A stretch of DNA of 64,000 bases from Bacillota bacterium (lineage in GTDB: Bacteria; Bacillota; Sulfobacillia; JAIMAT01). A program made the position numbers and the translations under genes. The notes under the pieces were generated by a model, which was not told the origin of the DNA, searched no databases, and saw only the letters and a program-made list of their open reading frames with translations. The stretch covers positions 1 through 64,000 of the forward strand of contig JASBVM010000017.1 of assembly GCA_029961055.1 (NCBI GenBank). Direction: 5' to 3'. This document shows positions 34,351 through 44,009 of this stretch, one piece after another. Position 1 is the first letter of the stretch, and each line of letters starts with the position of its first letter.

Positions 34351-35457
34351 TTACGGCCGCAAGGCCGCCGCTTCGATACCTTCCGCCTCCGGCAGGCCGA
34401 GCAGCAGGTTCATGTTCTGGACCGCCTGGCCGGCGGCGCCCTTCCCAAGATTGTCAAGGGCGGCCAGGAGGGTGACCCTCCGCCCGTCCGCGTCGAGGCT
34501 GAGGCCCAGGTGGACCTCGTTGGAGCCGACCACGTCCCGCAGCTGCGGGCTCTCCCCGGGCGGCAGCAGGCGGACGAAGCGCTCCTCGCGATAGAAGCCG
34601 GCGCACCGCTCCCACAGCTCCCGCTCCGTCGACGGCCGCCGCAGGCGGGCGTAGGCGGTGACCAGGATGCCGCGGCGGACGGGAAGGAGCTGTGCGGTGA
34701 AGAGCGGATCCGCCGGCTCCCCCGCCAGCTTCCCCAGCTCCTGCGCGATCTCCGGGCGGTGCTGGTGGCGGCCCAGCTTGTAGGCGGCGAAGTTGCCGTC
34801 CAGCTCCGCGAAGGCGTAGTCCGGCCCTTTCGCCCGCCCGGCCCCGGTCACCCCCGACTTGGCGTCGACCACCAGGCTGGAGGGCTCGAGCCACCCCGCG
34901 GCCAGGAAGGGCGCCAGCACCAGCACCGCGGCCGTCGGGTAACAGCCGGGGTTGAGCACCAGCGGTGCGGGCGCGCCACCCCGCCGCCACCCCTCCCCCA
35001 GCCGGCGCAGCTCCTCGCGGTGGAGCTCCGGCAGGCCGTACACCGCGCCCGCCCGGAGCCGCCGGTACCGCTCGCCCGCCAGCGGCTCCGCCGCCCGCCC
35101 GCCGTACCAGCGGAGGTACTCCTCGTGGCGCTCCAGGCGGAGGTCGCCGGCCAGGTCGATCACGGCCCGCCCCCGCGCGCGCAGCGCCTCCACATAAGCC
35201 GGGCTCTCGCCGCTGGGCAGCGCCAGGAAGAAGAGCTCGGCCGACCCGGCCAGCTCCTCCACCTGGGGGCTGCGCAGTACCAGTCCCCCCGCCACCCGGG
35301 CCAGGTGCGGGTAGACCTCGCCCAGGGGGCGGCCCGCCTCCGACCGGGCGGCCACCGCCGCCAGCTCCACCTCCGGATGGCCCAGGAGAAGCCGGCAGAG
35401 CTCGACCCCGCTGTAGCCGGTGGCGCCGATGACGGCGACGCGCGTGCGCTCAGCCAT
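34351..35457 (-). CDS. argC: N-acetyl-gamma-glutamyl-phosphate reductase
   Basis: ArgC reduces acetylglutamyl phosphate to the semialdehyde with NADPH. The 368 residues begin with VAVIGATGYSGVELCRLLLGHP, the NADP loop; Cys172 in VLNPGCYPTAAVL is the catalytic thiol, and VDAKSGVTGAGR, HRPEIAQELGKLAG and FTAQLLPVRRGILVTAYA follow. The start is ATG 35457, eight bases inside argH, so it is translationally coupled. It is slightly longer than the type 1 average of about 345 residues because of a GEGWRRGGAPAP insertion before the active-site strand. Confidence 0.96.
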   Translation of the reverse strand: MAERTRVAVIGATGYSGVELCRLLLGHPEVELAAVAARSEAGRPLGEVYPHLARVAGGLVLRSPQVEELAGSAELFFLALPSGESPAYVEALRARGRAVIDLAGDLRLERHEEYLRWYGGRAAEPLAGERYRRLRAGAVYGLPELHREELRRLGEGWRRGGAPAPLVLNPGCYPTAAVLVLAPFLAAGWLEPSSLVVDAKSGVTGAGRAKGPDYAFAELDGNFAAYKLGRHQHRPEIAQELGKLAGEPADPLFTAQLLPVRRGILVTAYARLRRPSTERELWERCAGFYREERFVRLLPPGESPQLRDVVGSNEVHLGLSLDADGRRVTLLAALDNLGKGAAGQAVQNMNLLLGLPEAEGIEAAALRP

Positions 35458-36847
35458 CGCCCGCCGCCTCCTCCAGGCAGCGGCGGGCAAGGCGCAGCTG
35501 CTCGCGCACCCGCTCCGGGGCCGTCCCCCCGGGCGACCGGCGGCGCGCGGCCGAGGCGGCCGGCCGGAGCGCCGCCAGCACCTCCGCGCGGAAGAGCGGC
35601 GAGTAGCGCCGCAGCTCCTCCAGCTCCAGCGCCTCCAGCGGGCGGCCGGCCTGGAGGCAGTCGGCCACGATGCGCCCGGCGACGCGATGCGCCTCGCGGA
35701 AGGGGAGCCCCTGCTCGGCCAGGTGGTCGGCCAGCTCGGTGGCGGTGGAGTAGTCGCCCCGGGTGGCCTCCTCCAGCCTGGCGGCGTCCACGCGGAGCGA
35801 GCGCAGGCTGCCGGTCAGCGCCGGGAGCGCGCGTTCCAGGGTGTCCACCGCGTCGAAGGCCGCTTCCTTGTCTTCCTGGAGGTCGCTGGCGTAGGCGAGC
35901 GGCAGGCCCTTCAGCACCGTGAGGAGGGCCAGCAGGTCGCCGTAGACGCGGCCCGCCTTGCCGCGGACCAGCTCGGCCACGTCCGGGTTCTTCTTCTGCG
36001 GCATGATGCTGGAGCCGGTGGCGTAGGCGTCGGCCAGCTCCACGAAGGCGAACTCGCGGCTCGTCCAGAGGACCAGGGTCTCCCCCAGGCGGCTCAGGTG
36101 GGCGGCGGTCAGCGCGCAGGCGAAGAGGAGCTCGGCCAGGTAGTCGCGGTCGGAGACGGCGTCCATGCTGTTCTCGTAGAGGCGGGAGAAGCCCAGCTCC
36201 GCCGCCACCCTTGCCGGATCGACGGGGAAGGGGGTGCCGGCCAGCGCCCCGGCGCCCAGGGGCATCCGGTCGGCCGCTTCCTCCACGCGCAGGAGGCGCT
36301 CCCGGTCGCGCTGGAACATGAAGAAGAAGGCGAGCCAGGCGTGGGCCCAGAGCACCGGCTGGGCGTGCTGCAGGTGGGTGTAGCCGGGCATCACCGCCTC
36401 GGGGGCGCGCTCGGCCACCTCCAGGATGGCCTGCTGCAGGGAGCGCACCCGCCCGGCCAGCTCGCGGGCCGCCTTGCGCGCCCAGAGGTGGGTGTCCAGC
36501 GCCACCTGGTCGTTCCGGGAGCGGGCCGTGTGGAGCTTCCCCGCCACCGGGCCCAGCAGCTCGGTCAGCCGCCGCTCCACGGCCATGTGGATGTCCTCGT
36601 CCCCGCGGTGCCAGGCGAAGCGGCCGTCGCGGATCTCCGCCTCCACCACGTCCAGGCCGTGGAGGAGGCGCTCCGCTTCCTCCCGCGGGAGGATCCCCTG
36701 GGCGGCCAGCATGCGGACATGCGCGCGGCTGCCCGCGAGATCCTCCGGCCACAGCCGGCGGTCGAAGGCGAGGGAGGCGGTGAACGCCTCCGCCTCCGCG
36801 GCCGCCGGCTCGTGGAAGCGGCCGCTCCAGGCCTTCTCCAGGCTCAC
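35450..36847 (-). CDS. argH: Argininosuccinate lyase
   Basis: ArgH splits argininosuccinate into arginine and fumarate, the last step of arginine synthesis. The 465-residue protein has [18 protein letters not shown] (about 105-122), [21 protein letters not shown] with the catalytic His, and the superfamily signature [26 protein letters not shown] with its catalytic Ser loop. The start is GTG 36847, sharing GTGA with the argG stop. A stretch [20 protein letters not shown] near the C-terminus is species-specific. Confidence 0.97.
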   Translation of the reverse strand: MSLEKAWSGRFHEPAAAEAEAFTASLAFDRRLWPEDLAGSRAHVRMLAAQGILPREEAERLLHGLDVVEAEIRDGRFAWHRGDEDIHMAVERRLTELLGPVAGKLHTARSRNDQVALDTHLWARKAARELAGRVRSLQQAILEVAERAPEAVMPGYTHLQHAQPVLWAHAWLAFFFMFQRDRERLLRVEEAADRMPLGAGALAGTPFPVDPARVAAELGFSRLYENSMDAVSDRDYLAELLFACALTAAHLSRLGETLVLWTSREFAFVELADAYATGSSIMPQKKNPDVAELVRGKAGRVYGDLLALLTVLKGLPLAYASDLQEDKEAAFDAVDTLERALPALTGSLRSLRVDAARLEEATRGDYSTATELADHLAEQGLPFREAHRVAGRIVADCLQAGRPLEALELEELRRYSPLFRAEVLAALRPAASAARRRSPGGTAPERVREQLRLARRCLEEAAGDG

Positions 36848-38241
36848 GGAGCCGCCTGCACCCCGGCCAGCGCCTGGCCCGCCGCGGCGCCTCCGGTCCG
36901 GGTCGGCGCTCCGCCGGACGCCTCGCCCTCGCCCTTCCCGGCTCCCTGCCGGCAGAGCTCGCGGTTGAGCTCGGCCCGCACCTGGATCGGCAGCCCGAAG
37001 AGCTTGATGAAGCCGGCGGCGTCGGCGTGGTCGAAGGCGCTCGCCCCGAAGGTGGCCAGGTCCGGCCGGTAGAGCGAGTAGGGCGACTCGGCGGCCAGCG
37101 CCTGGACGGACCCCTTGTACAGCTTGAGCACGACCCGGCCGGTCACCCGTTCCTGGGTCGAGCGGACGAAGGCGTCCAGCGCCTCCCGGAGCGGCGTGTA
37201 CCAGAGCCCGTCGTAGACCAGCTCGGCATATCGCTCGGCCACCTGGGCCTTGAAATGCTGGGTGGCCCGGTCGAGGACCAGCGCCTCCAGCTCGCGGTGG
37301 GCGGCCACCAGGATCGAGCCTCCGGGCGTCTCGTAGACGCCACGGGACTTCATCCCCACCAGCCGGTTCTCCACCATGCTGACCACGCCCACGCCGTGGA
37401 GCGCCCCCAGCTCGTTCAACCGCTCGAGGAGCGCCACCGGTGGAAGCCGCTGGCCGTCCAGGGCCACCGGCACGCCCGCCTCGAAGTCGATCCGGAGCCA
37501 GGCGGGCTGGTCGGGCGCCTTCTCCGCCGGCGTGCACCAGAGGAGGAGATCCTCGGCCGGCAGGTTCCCCGGCTCCTCCAGGTCGCCACCCTCGTGGCTC
37601 AGATGCCACAGGTTCCGGTCCCGGCTGTAGGGCTTCTCCCGCGTGGCCGGCACGGGGACGCCGTGGGTGGCCGCATAGTCGATGCAATCCTCCCGCGAGC
37701 GGAGCTCCCACTCGCGCCAGGGGGCGATCACCGGCAGGTCGGGCGCCAGCGCCTTGACCGCCAGCTCGAAGCGGACCTGGTCGTTCCCCTTGCCCGTGGC
37801 GCCGTGGGCGACCGCGTCGGCCGACTCCTCCCGGGCGACGCGGACCAGGTGGCGCCCGATCAGCGGACGGGCCATGGCGGTGCCCAGGAGATACTTGCCC
37901 TCGTAGACCGCGCCCGCCTGGAGCGTCGGCCAGACGAACTCCTCCACGAACTCCTGCCGGGCGTCGACCAGGTGGACGCGGCTGGCGCCGGAGGCCAGCG
38001 CCTTCGCGCGGACCGACTCCAGATCCTCTCCCTGGCCGACGTCCACCGTGACGGCGATCACCTCGGCCCCGTACCGCTCGCGCAACCAAGGGATGATGAC
38101 GGAAGTGTCGAGACCCCCGGAGTAGGCGAGGACGATCCTCGTCGGGCGGATTCCGGCCGGCTCCCGCCTGGCCCGCGACCGCTCCTCGAGATCCCAAGCA
38201 TGCCGGCCGTTCCACCCGTTCGGGCCGAGAGCCGATGCCAT
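36844..38241 (-). CDS. argG: Argininosuccinate synthase
   Basis: ArgG condenses citrulline and aspartate with ATP. Residues 34-46 ([13 protein letters not shown]) form the ATP-pyrophosphatase loop; [14 protein letters not shown], the citrulline/aspartate contact segment, and [20 protein letters not shown] follow. The 465 residues are longer than the usual 400: a 32-residue leader precedes the first strand, and the C-terminal 40 residues are Gly/Ala-rich. GGAGGAGG just before ATG 38241 supports the leader. It is the first gene after the ARG-box promoter at 38305-38333, so it heads the long arginine transcript. Confidence 0.96.
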   Translation of the reverse strand: MASALGPNGWNGRHAWDLEERSRARREPAGIRPTRIVLAYSGGLDTSVIIPWLRERYGAEVIAVTVDVGQGEDLESVRAKALASGASRVHLVDARQEFVEEFVWPTLQAGAVYEGKYLLGTAMARPLIGRHLVRVAREESADAVAHGATGKGNDQVRFELAVKALAPDLPVIAPWREWELRSREDCIDYAATHGVPVPATREKPYSRDRNLWHLSHEGGDLEEPGNLPAEDLLLWCTPAEKAPDQPAWLRIDFEAGVPVALDGQRLPPVALLERLNELGALHGVGVVSMVENRLVGMKSRGVYETPGGSILVAAHRELEALVLDRATQHFKAQVAERYAELVYDGLWYTPLREALDAFVRSTQERVTGRVVLKLYKGSVQALAAESPYSLYRPDLATFGASAFDHADAAGFIKLFGLPIQVRAELNRELCRQGAGKGEGEASGGAPTRTGGAAAGQALAGVQAAP

Positions 38242-38304
38242 CCCTCTCGCCTCCTCCGATCCGCCTCCCCCACCCTGCCGGAGGAAGCGGATAGACTGCC
38301 GCTC

Positions 38305-38333
38305 AGTATAGGCGGTCCTGCATGATTATGCAA
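38305..38333 (-). promoter_or_regulatory. Sigma-A-type promoter of the arginine operon
   Basis: On the minus strand a -35 TTGCAT (plus 38328-38333) is separated by exactly 17 bases from a -10 TATACT (plus 38305-38310), 64 bases upstream of the argG ATG. This is one of the strongest promoter matches in the window and lies in a small A+T-rich island. An ARG box overlaps its -35. Confidence 0.85.
38319..38332. promoter_or_regulatory. ARG box (ArgR/AhrC operator)
   Basis: TGCATGATTATGCA is a near-perfect inverted repeat matching the ARG-box pattern TGnATnnnnATnCA. It covers most of the argG -35 element, so an arginine-loaded ArgR hexamer would block RNA polymerase. A weaker, similar stretch lies about 10 bases further upstream (38337-38352) and could be a second half of a tandem operator. 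The argR gene itself is not in the window. Confidence 0.75.
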
Positions 38334-38432
38334 TCCTTGCTTATAGTCATACGCGTGCGCGTCCCAGGGCGCCCCGGGCACCGCCTGGCCCGCCGCCAGC
38401 GGAGCACGGAGCCCGACCCGCAGGGCAGGGAG

Positions 38433-39722
38433 TCAGCGGGCGCCGTCGTGGAAGCGCAGAAGCGAGGCGACGCGGTGGACGCTGGGCAGCTCCTCCAGCT
38501 CCCGCCTCGCCTGGCGCATCTCCGCCTCCCGCGCCGGATGGGTGACGAAGACCACCTCGGCGCGGCCTTCCTCGGCCCGCATCTGGAGCACCTGGCGGAG
38601 GCTGATCCGGTGGCGGGCCATGGCGCCCGCCATCGCGGCCAGGGTGCCGGGGCTGTCCGCCACCTCCAGGCGGAGGTAGTAGGCCGACTCGATGGATTCG
38701 GAGGGCAGGACCGGGAGCGCCTGCTCGCCGCTCCGTGGCTCCGGGCGCCACGGCCGGCTCCCGCGGGCGACCTGGACCAGGTCGCCCAGGATGCTGCTGG
38801 CGGTGGCGTAGCCGCCGGCGCCCAGGCCGTAGAACATCAGCTCGCCCACCGGGTCGCCCTCGACGAAGATGGCGTTGGCGGCGCCACGGACGCTGGCCAG
38901 GGGGTGGTCCTGCGGCACCAGCGCCGGGTGGACCCGCGCCTCGATCCCGGCCTCGCGGTGGACGGCGGTGCCGACCAGGCGGACGGCGTAGCCGAGCTGG
39001 GCCGCGTAGCCCAGGTCCACCGGGTCGAGCTCCGTGATCCCCTCGGTGTAGACCGCCTCGGGGCAGACCCAGGAGCCGAAGGCGTAGCTGGCGAGGATCG
39101 CCAGCTTCCGGGCGGTGTCCCGCCCCTCCACGTCGTCCGAAGGGTCGGGCTCGGCGTAGCCGAGCTCCTGCGCCTCCGCCAGCGCGTCGCGGAAGGTGGC
39201 GCCGGCGGAGGCCATACGGCTGGCGATGTAGTTGGTGGTCCCGTTGAGGATGCCGGTCACCCGGGTGATGCGGTTGGCCACCAGCATCTCCTCGATGGGA
39301 CGGATGATGGGGATCCCCGCCCCCACCGAGGCCTCGAAGCGAAGCTGGGCCCCGTGCTCCCGGGCGAGGCGGAGAAGCTCCGGCCCCTGCTCGGCGATCA
39401 GCTCTTTGTTGGCGGTGACCACGCTCCTGCCGGAGGCGAGCGCCCTGCGGACATAGGTGCCGGCCGGATCCAGGCCGCCCATCAGCTCCACCACCGCCTC
39501 CACCGCCGGGTCGTCCAGCACCTCCTCGGGGTCGGCGGTGAGGAGGCCTGCCGGCGGCGTCACCGCCCGCGGTTTGGCGGGATCCCGGACGAGCGCCCGG
39601 CGGATGCGGATGGGCCGGCCCGCCGCCCAGGCCAGCCGCCGCGACCGCTCCTCGGTCAGCTGCCAGACGCTGGAACCCACGTTTCCGAAGCCCAGGAGAG
39701 CGACGTTGAGCGTTTCGGCCAC
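38433..39722 (-). CDS. hom: Homoserine dehydrogenase with ACT domain
   Basis: The enzyme reduces aspartate semialdehyde to homoserine. The protein has an N-terminal Rossmann domain (LNVALLGFGNVGSSVWQL), VVTANKELIAEQG, the catalytic segment ILNGTTNYIASRMASAGATF and EPDPSDDVEGRDTARKLAILA with the catalytic Lys/Asp, then a C-terminal ACT domain (about 350-425). An ATG at 39740 is only about four bases from the predicted transcript start, whereas GTG 39722 has AGGGGTGG five bases upstream; the GTG start (429 residues) is preferred. It is divergent from thrC-thrB. Confidence 0.94.
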   Translation of the reverse strand: MAETLNVALLGFGNVGSSVWQLTEERSRRLAWAAGRPIRIRRALVRDPAKPRAVTPPAGLLTADPEEVLDDPAVEAVVELMGGLDPAGTYVRRALASGRSVVTANKELIAEQGPELLRLAREHGAQLRFEASVGAGIPIIRPIEEMLVANRITRVTGILNGTTNYIASRMASAGATFRDALAEAQELGYAEPDPSDDVEGRDTARKLAILASYAFGSWVCPEAVYTEGITELDPVDLGYAAQLGYAVRLVGTAVHREAGIEARVHPALVPQDHPLASVRGAANAIFVEGDPVGELMFYGLGAGGYATASSILGDLVQVARGSRPWRPEPRSGEQALPVLPSESIESAYYLRLEVADSPGTLAAMAGAMARHRISLRQVLQMRAEEGRAEVVFVTHPAREAEMRQARRELEELPSVHRVASLLRFHDGAR

Positions 39723-39750
39723 GGCGACCACCCCTTGCATGTTGAGCGGA

Positions 39751-39780
39751 ATTGTACTGCGTGAAAGCCCGGACTGTCAG
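39751..39780 (-). promoter_or_regulatory. Promoter of hom
   Basis: Minus strand: -35 CTGACA (plus 39775-39780), 18-base spacer, -10 TACAAT (plus 39751-39756). The transcript should start near 39744, which helps to choose the GTG at 39722 as the hom start. I found no equally good promoter for thrC in this shared 107-base gap. Confidence 0.7.
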
Positions 39781-39847
39781 CCTGCGGAACGGTGGAGGAT
39801 CGTCCGCGACGGGCGGCGAAGCTGCGGTCGAACGGGGGCGGGTTGCG

Positions 39848-40927
39848 ATGTGGAGAGGCGTCTGGCGGGAGTGGGGCGACTTCCTGCCGCGGACGGGCGG
39901 GACGCCGGAGCTGACCTTGTACGAAGGGGGGACCCCCCTCCTGGAGGCGCCGCGGCTGGCGGAGTGGGTCGGGGGCGGGATCCGCCTCTTCCTCAAGTTC
40001 GAGGGGCTCAACCCCACCGGCTCGTTCAAGGACCGCGGCATGGTGGTGGCGGTGGCCAAGGCGCTCGAGGGCGGCGCGCGCCAGCTGATCTGCGCCTCCA
40101 CCGGCAACACCTCGGCCTCGGCGGCGGCCTACGCGGCGGCGGCGGGGATCGGGGCGACGGTGCTGATCCCGGCGGGGAAGATCGCCCAGGGGAAGCTGGC
40201 CCAGGCGGTCCGCTACGGCGCGCGGGTCCTGGCGGTGCGCGGGAACTTCGACCAGGCGCTGGCGGTCGCCCGGGAGCTGGCGGGCAGCCGGCCGGAGCTG
40301 GCGCTGGTCAACTCGGTCAACCCCATGCGGCTGGAGGGCCAGAAGACCGCCGCCTTCGAGGTGGTGGAGCAGCTGGGCGAGGCGCCCGACCTGCTGGCCG
40401 TCCCCGTGGGGAACGCGGGCAACATCACCGCCTACTGGATGGGCTTCCAGGAGTACCGGCGGGCGGGGCGAAGCCGCCGGCTGCCGCGGCTCTTCGGCTT
40501 CCAGGCGGAGGGGGCCGCGCCCCTTGTCCTGGGTCATCCCGTGGAGCGGCCGGAGACGGTGGCCACCGCCATCCGCATCGGCCGGCCGGCCAGCGGCGAG
40601 AAGGCGCTGGCGGCGGCGCGGGAGTCCGGCGGCGCGATCCTGGCCGTCTCGGACGCGGAGATCCTGGAGGCGTACGGAGCGCTCGCCCGCCTGAGCGGCC
40701 TCTTCGCGGAGCCCGCGTCGGCCGCGTCCGTCGCCGGCCTGCGCAAGCTGGCCGCGCGGGGGCTGCTGGAGGCGGGCCAGCGGGTGGTGGCCGTCCTCAC
40801 CGGAAACGGGCTGAAGGACCCGGAGACCGCCCTGGCCGGGGACCTGGTGGAGAGGGAGCTGGAAGAGGTGGAGGCGGAGCCCGAAGCGGTGGCGCGGCGC
40901 CTGCTGGCCGCCTCGCGGCGGCCATGA
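39848..40927 (+). CDS. thrC: Threonine synthase
   Basis: ThrC converts phosphohomoserine to threonine using PLP. The 359 residues fit the short Bacillus-type enzyme: [14 protein letters not shown], the Lys of the Schiff base in [36 protein letters not shown], the PLP-phosphate loop [18 protein letters not shown], and [16 protein letters not shown]. The chosen start is ATG 39848, with GGGGGCGGG upstream; the frame is open further upstream, but that part overlaps the hom promoter. It overlaps thrB by four bases (ATGA). Confidence 0.95.
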   Translation: MWRGVWREWGDFLPRTGGTPELTLYEGGTPLLEAPRLAEWVGGGIRLFLKFEGLNPTGSFKDRGMVVAVAKALEGGARQLICASTGNTSASAAAYAAAAGIGATVLIPAGKIAQGKLAQAVRYGARVLAVRGNFDQALAVARELAGSRPELALVNSVNPMRLEGQKTAAFEVVEQLGEAPDLLAVPVGNAGNITAYWMGFQEYRRAGRSRRLPRLFGFQAEGAAPLVLGHPVERPETVATAIRIGRPASGEKALAAARESGGAILAVSDAEILEAYGALARLSGLFAEPASAASVAGLRKLAARGLLEAGQRVVAVLTGNGLKDPETALAGDLVERELEEVEAEPEAVARRLLAASRRP

Positions 40928-41889
40928 GCGCGGCGCCGGCCCGGGCACGGCCGCCGGCGCCCGTGCCCGGCCGCTACGTCGTCCGCGCGCCGGCCAGTTC
41001 GGCCAACCTGGGCGCGGGCTTCGACGCGCTGGGCGTGGCCCTGGACCGGTGGCTGGAGTGCGAGATCGAGCTCTCCCGCGCCGAGCCGGGCGCGGACGAG
41101 GGTGGCGGCGCCGGCGGGGAAGGCCGGAGCCTGGTGGCCCGCACCTTCCTGCGCGCCTTCGAGGCGGCGGGGGTCGACCGGCGCCGCTGGCGCCTCCGCA
41201 TCCACGACCGCTCCGCGATCCCCGTGGGGCGCGGCCTGGGCTCCAGCGCGGCGGCGGTCGTCGCCGGCCTGGTCGCCGCCAACCGGGCGCTGGCCGATCC
41301 CCTCGCCCCCGAGGAGCTGCTGGCGCTGGCCACCCGCGAGGAAGGCCACCCGGACAACGCCGCCGCGGCGCTCCTGGGCGGTCTGACCGCCGCCGCCGCG
41401 GTGGAGGGGCGCGTCGTCGCCGTCCGCCTGGAGCCGCCGCCGGTCCTCCGCTTCGCCGCCCTGGTCCCCGAGCAGCCGCTCTTCACCCGCGCCTCCCGGG
41501 CCGTCCTGCCCGAGGCGGTGGCCTGGCCGACCATGGCGCAGGCGGTGCAGCAGGCGACCACGCTCCTGGCCGCGCTCCTCGCCGGCCGGCTCGAGCTGCT
41601 CCCCGTCCTGGCCCGGGGCGATCTCCACGAGCGGCCGCGCGCCGCCCTCGTCCCCGGCCTGGGCGAGGCCATGGCCCAGCTCCGGCGGGCCGGCCTGCCG
41701 GTCACCCTGAGCGGTTCGGGACCCTCGCTCCTGGTCTGGCTCCACCCGCGGGACCGGGAGGAGGAAGAGCGGGCGGAGGCGGCGCTCGCCGCCGCCCTCC
41801 GGCTCCTGGAGCGCGCCGGCACGCCCAGCCGCCTCCTCCACCTGCGCCCCGCCCTGGCCGGAGCCTCGGCCGAGCGGCTGGAGCCGTAG
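40924..41889 (+). CDS. thrB: Homoserine kinase
   Basis: A GHMP-kinase family enzyme that phosphorylates homoserine. The 321-residue protein has [23 protein letters not shown] at the N-terminus, the ATP loop [37 protein letters not shown] and the C-terminal [17 protein letters not shown]. The ATG overlaps the thrC stop. With hom and lysC it completes most of the aspartate-to-threonine route; only aspartate semialdehyde dehydrogenase is not in view. Confidence 0.95.
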   Translation: MSAAPARARPPAPVPGRYVVRAPASSANLGAGFDALGVALDRWLECEIELSRAEPGADEGGGAGGEGRSLVARTFLRAFEAAGVDRRRWRLRIHDRSAIPVGRGLGSSAAAVVAGLVAANRALADPLAPEELLALATREEGHPDNAAAALLGGLTAAAAVEGRVVAVRLEPPPVLRFAALVPEQPLFTRASRAVLPEAVAWPTMAQAVQQATTLLAALLAGRLELLPVLARGDLHERPRAALVPGLGEAMAQLRRAGLPVTLSGSGPSLLVWLHPRDREEEERAEAALAAALRLLERAGTPSRLLHLRPALAGASAERLEP

Positions 41890-41912
41890 CCGGAGCCGCA
41901 GCCGCCGAGGGG

Positions 41913-42638
41913 TCAGCGGGCGGCCGCCCGGAGAGCCAGCTCGCCCGCCAGCGCGAGGAGCTCCTGCAGTCTCCGCACGCGGTGATCCGGCTCGAGGCCC
42001 GCGTAGGGCCGGCGCTCCACCAGGACCGTGGTCGCCCCGGCCAGGCGGCCGGTCAGGATGTCGGCCTCGCTGTCGCCGACCATCACCAGCGGCCCGTCGC
42101 CCGCCGTGCGCCGCAACCCCCTGGCGTAGCCCGGCGTCCCCTTGGGCGCTCCCGCCTCGCGCAGGGTGAAGAGGAAGTCGATCCGCCCGCCCAGCCCCGA
42201 GGCCCGGACCTCCGCCTCCGCCACGTCCGCCGGGGCGGCGGTGGCGATCCCGACCCGGTGGCCGCGGGCGCGGAGCGTCTCCAGCACCTCGGCCGCCTCG
42301 GGGTCGGGGTGGCGGTGGGGAAGGGCCCGCTCCAGGAAGAGGCGGAGGAGCCGCTCCGCTTCCTCTTCGTCGGGAGGAAGGCCGGCCAGCGCCATCGCCA
42401 CCTGGATCTGCTCCCGCTTGGAGAGGACGAAGGCGCCGGCGCCGGTGGTGGTGAACCGGTAGGCGCCGGCCACCAGCCCCTCGCCGCCCCGCTCCGGCGC
42501 CCGCCGGCGCGCGGCCAGCGCGCTCTCCACCGCCCCGTTGCCGGCGGGGAAGCCGGTCTCCTCGCCGAGAAGGAGCGTCCCGTCCATGTCGAAGGCGAAG
42601 CCCAGCCCTCTCCCGTTCTCGTCGGAATCCCTGTTCAC
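41913..42638 (-). CDS. HAD-superfamily hydrolase
   Basis: About 241 residues with the haloacid dehalogenase motifs: motif I FDMDGTLLLGEE with the Asp nucleophile, motif II GIATAAPAD, a Lys in AGAPKGTPGYARGL (motif III), and motif IV VMVGDSEADILTGRLAGATTVLV. The helical cap between motifs I and II fits subfamily I phosphatases such as phosphoglycolate phosphatase. The start is GTG 42638 without a strong ribosome site. It converges on thrB with a 23-base gap and diverges from the MFS gene. The substrate is unknown. Confidence 0.82.
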   Translation of the reverse strand: MNRDSDENGRGLGFAFDMDGTLLLGEETGFPAGNGAVESALAARRRAPERGGEGLVAGAYRFTTTGAGAFVLSKREQIQVAMALAGLPPDEEEAERLLRLFLERALPHRHPDPEAAEVLETLRARGHRVGIATAAPADVAEAEVRASGLGGRIDFLFTLREAGAPKGTPGYARGLRRTAGDGPLVMVGDSEADILTGRLAGATTVLVERRPYAGLEPDHRVRRLQELLALAGELALRAAAR

Positions 42639-42769
42639 TCGGCAAGCCGCCCCCCCCGGTGCTATGATGGATCGAGCTGGTAGGCGACGCAGGACGGCCG
42701 GGGCCGTCGTTCCGGACTTCTCCGCGACGCGAGGCGAGCCCTACGAACTTCCACTTACCCTGGCGCGGC

Positions 42770-43969
42770 ATGCAGCCGTGGCAGAGAAACCTGTACGTCC
42801 TCTGGCTCGGCGATCTGCTGGTGGCGGCCGCCTTCTCGCTGGTGATGCCCTTCCTGCCGCTCTACCTGGAGCAGCTGGGCGTCCGCCGGGGCGTCGCCGC
42901 GCTCTCGGGTTGGCTCCTCTCCTCCGCCTTCCTCGCCACCGCCCTCGCCTCGCCCGTCTGGGGCGCCCTGGCCGACCGTTACGGGCAGAAGCCGATGCTG
43001 ATCCGCTCCGGGCTCTCGCTGGGCGTCATCTACGTCCTGATGTCCTTCGCCCAGAACGCCGGCCAGCTCTTCGTGCTGAGGACGCTCTTCGGCCTCCTCT
43101 CCGGGTTCATCCCGGCCGCCACGGCGCTGGTGGCCGGCAACACGCCCCCGGAGAAGCTGGGCACGGCGCTGGGCACGCTCCAGACGGCCAGCGCCGCAGG
43201 CAACATCATTGGCCCGCTCCTGGGCGGTCTGCTGGCCCACTTCGTCGGCATCCAGGGGACTTTCCTCGTCTCCGGCCTGGCGCTCAGCATGGCGACGCTG
43301 CTGGTCCTCGTCCTGGTCCGGGAGGATTTCCGCCCGGCGGGCGCCCGCCAGTCGATCCTGGCCGACCTGCGCCAGGCTTTCAACCTCCCGGCGCTCCGCG
43401 CCATCTACGGGCTGCTCTTCTTTCTCCAGCTGGGAGCCATGGTGATCGCGCCGGTCTTCACGCTCTTCGTGGCGCGGATCGTGCCCGGCGATCCGGAGGT
43501 GGCCACCGGTTTCCTCTTCTCCCTCTCCGGCATGGCCGAGATCAGCGCGGGGCCGCTCTCGGCCCAGATCGGGCAGCGCCTGGGCTACGCCAACACGCTG
43601 GTGCTGGGCTTCGGCCTGGTCACCCTCTTCGCGCTGCCCCAGGCCTTCGTGCACAGTTTCGGCCAGCTGGCGGTCCTGCGGACGCTCCTGGGCTTCGCCT
43701 TCGCCCTGACCCTCGTCTCGGGCAACGTGCTGATGGGTCTTCACAGCCCGGCCTCCTTCCGGGGCCGCGCCTTCGGTCTCCTCAACTCCTTCAACGCGCT
43801 GGCCGCCGTGGTCGCCACCTCGCTGGGGGGCTGGGTGGCCGACCGCTTCGATCTGGGGACCGTCTTCCTGGTGGCGGGCGGCGTGGCCGCCGTCGCCTGC
43901 GCCCTGGGCGCCAGCCGCCGTTCCGACCTGGAACCGGGCCGGAGCGCGGAGGGAGAGGCCTGCGCCTAG
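42770..43969 (+). CDS. MFS efflux transporter
   Basis: A 399-residue protein with twelve predicted helices. The MFS A-motif [17 protein letters not shown] lies between helices 2 and 3, and an antiporter-type segment [17 protein letters not shown] lies in helix 5, as in drug-proton antiporters of the Bmr/TetA type. It probably exports small toxic compounds. The ATG at 42770 has no clear ribosome site, while the frame is open upstream. A TATGAT at 42663-42668 may be part of a promoter but lacks a good -35. Confidence 0.82.
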   Translation: MQPWQRNLYVLWLGDLLVAAAFSLVMPFLPLYLEQLGVRRGVAALSGWLLSSAFLATALASPVWGALADRYGQKPMLIRSGLSLGVIYVLMSFAQNAGQLFVLRTLFGLLSGFIPAATALVAGNTPPEKLGTALGTLQTASAAGNIIGPLLGGLLAHFVGIQGTFLVSGLALSMATLLVLVLVREDFRPAGARQSILADLRQAFNLPALRAIYGLLFFLQLGAMVIAPVFTLFVARIVPGDPEVATGFLFSLSGMAEISAGPLSAQIGQRLGYANTLVLGFGLVTLFALPQAFVHSFGQLAVLRTLLGFAFALTLVSGNVLMGLHSPASFRGRAFGLLNSFNALAAVVATSLGGWVADRFDLGTVFLVAGGVAAVACALGASRRSDLEPGRSAEGEACA

Positions 43970-44009
43970 CGGCCGGCCGCCACCGGACTCGAACAGGAGG
44001 GATCGATCG

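Noticed and set aside
38242-39847. T-box or amino-acid riboswitch before argG, hom or thrC
   Set aside because: The leaders are short (under 110 bases), and no T-box TGGNACCGCG or lysine-riboswitch-like arrangement is present; the ARG box explains control of argG better.
23153-41889. A secondary-metabolite or surface-glycan cluster around the DegT gene
   Set aside because: No nucleotide-sugar, glycosyltransferase, NRPS or PKS genes are nearby; the surroundings are amino-acid biosynthesis.
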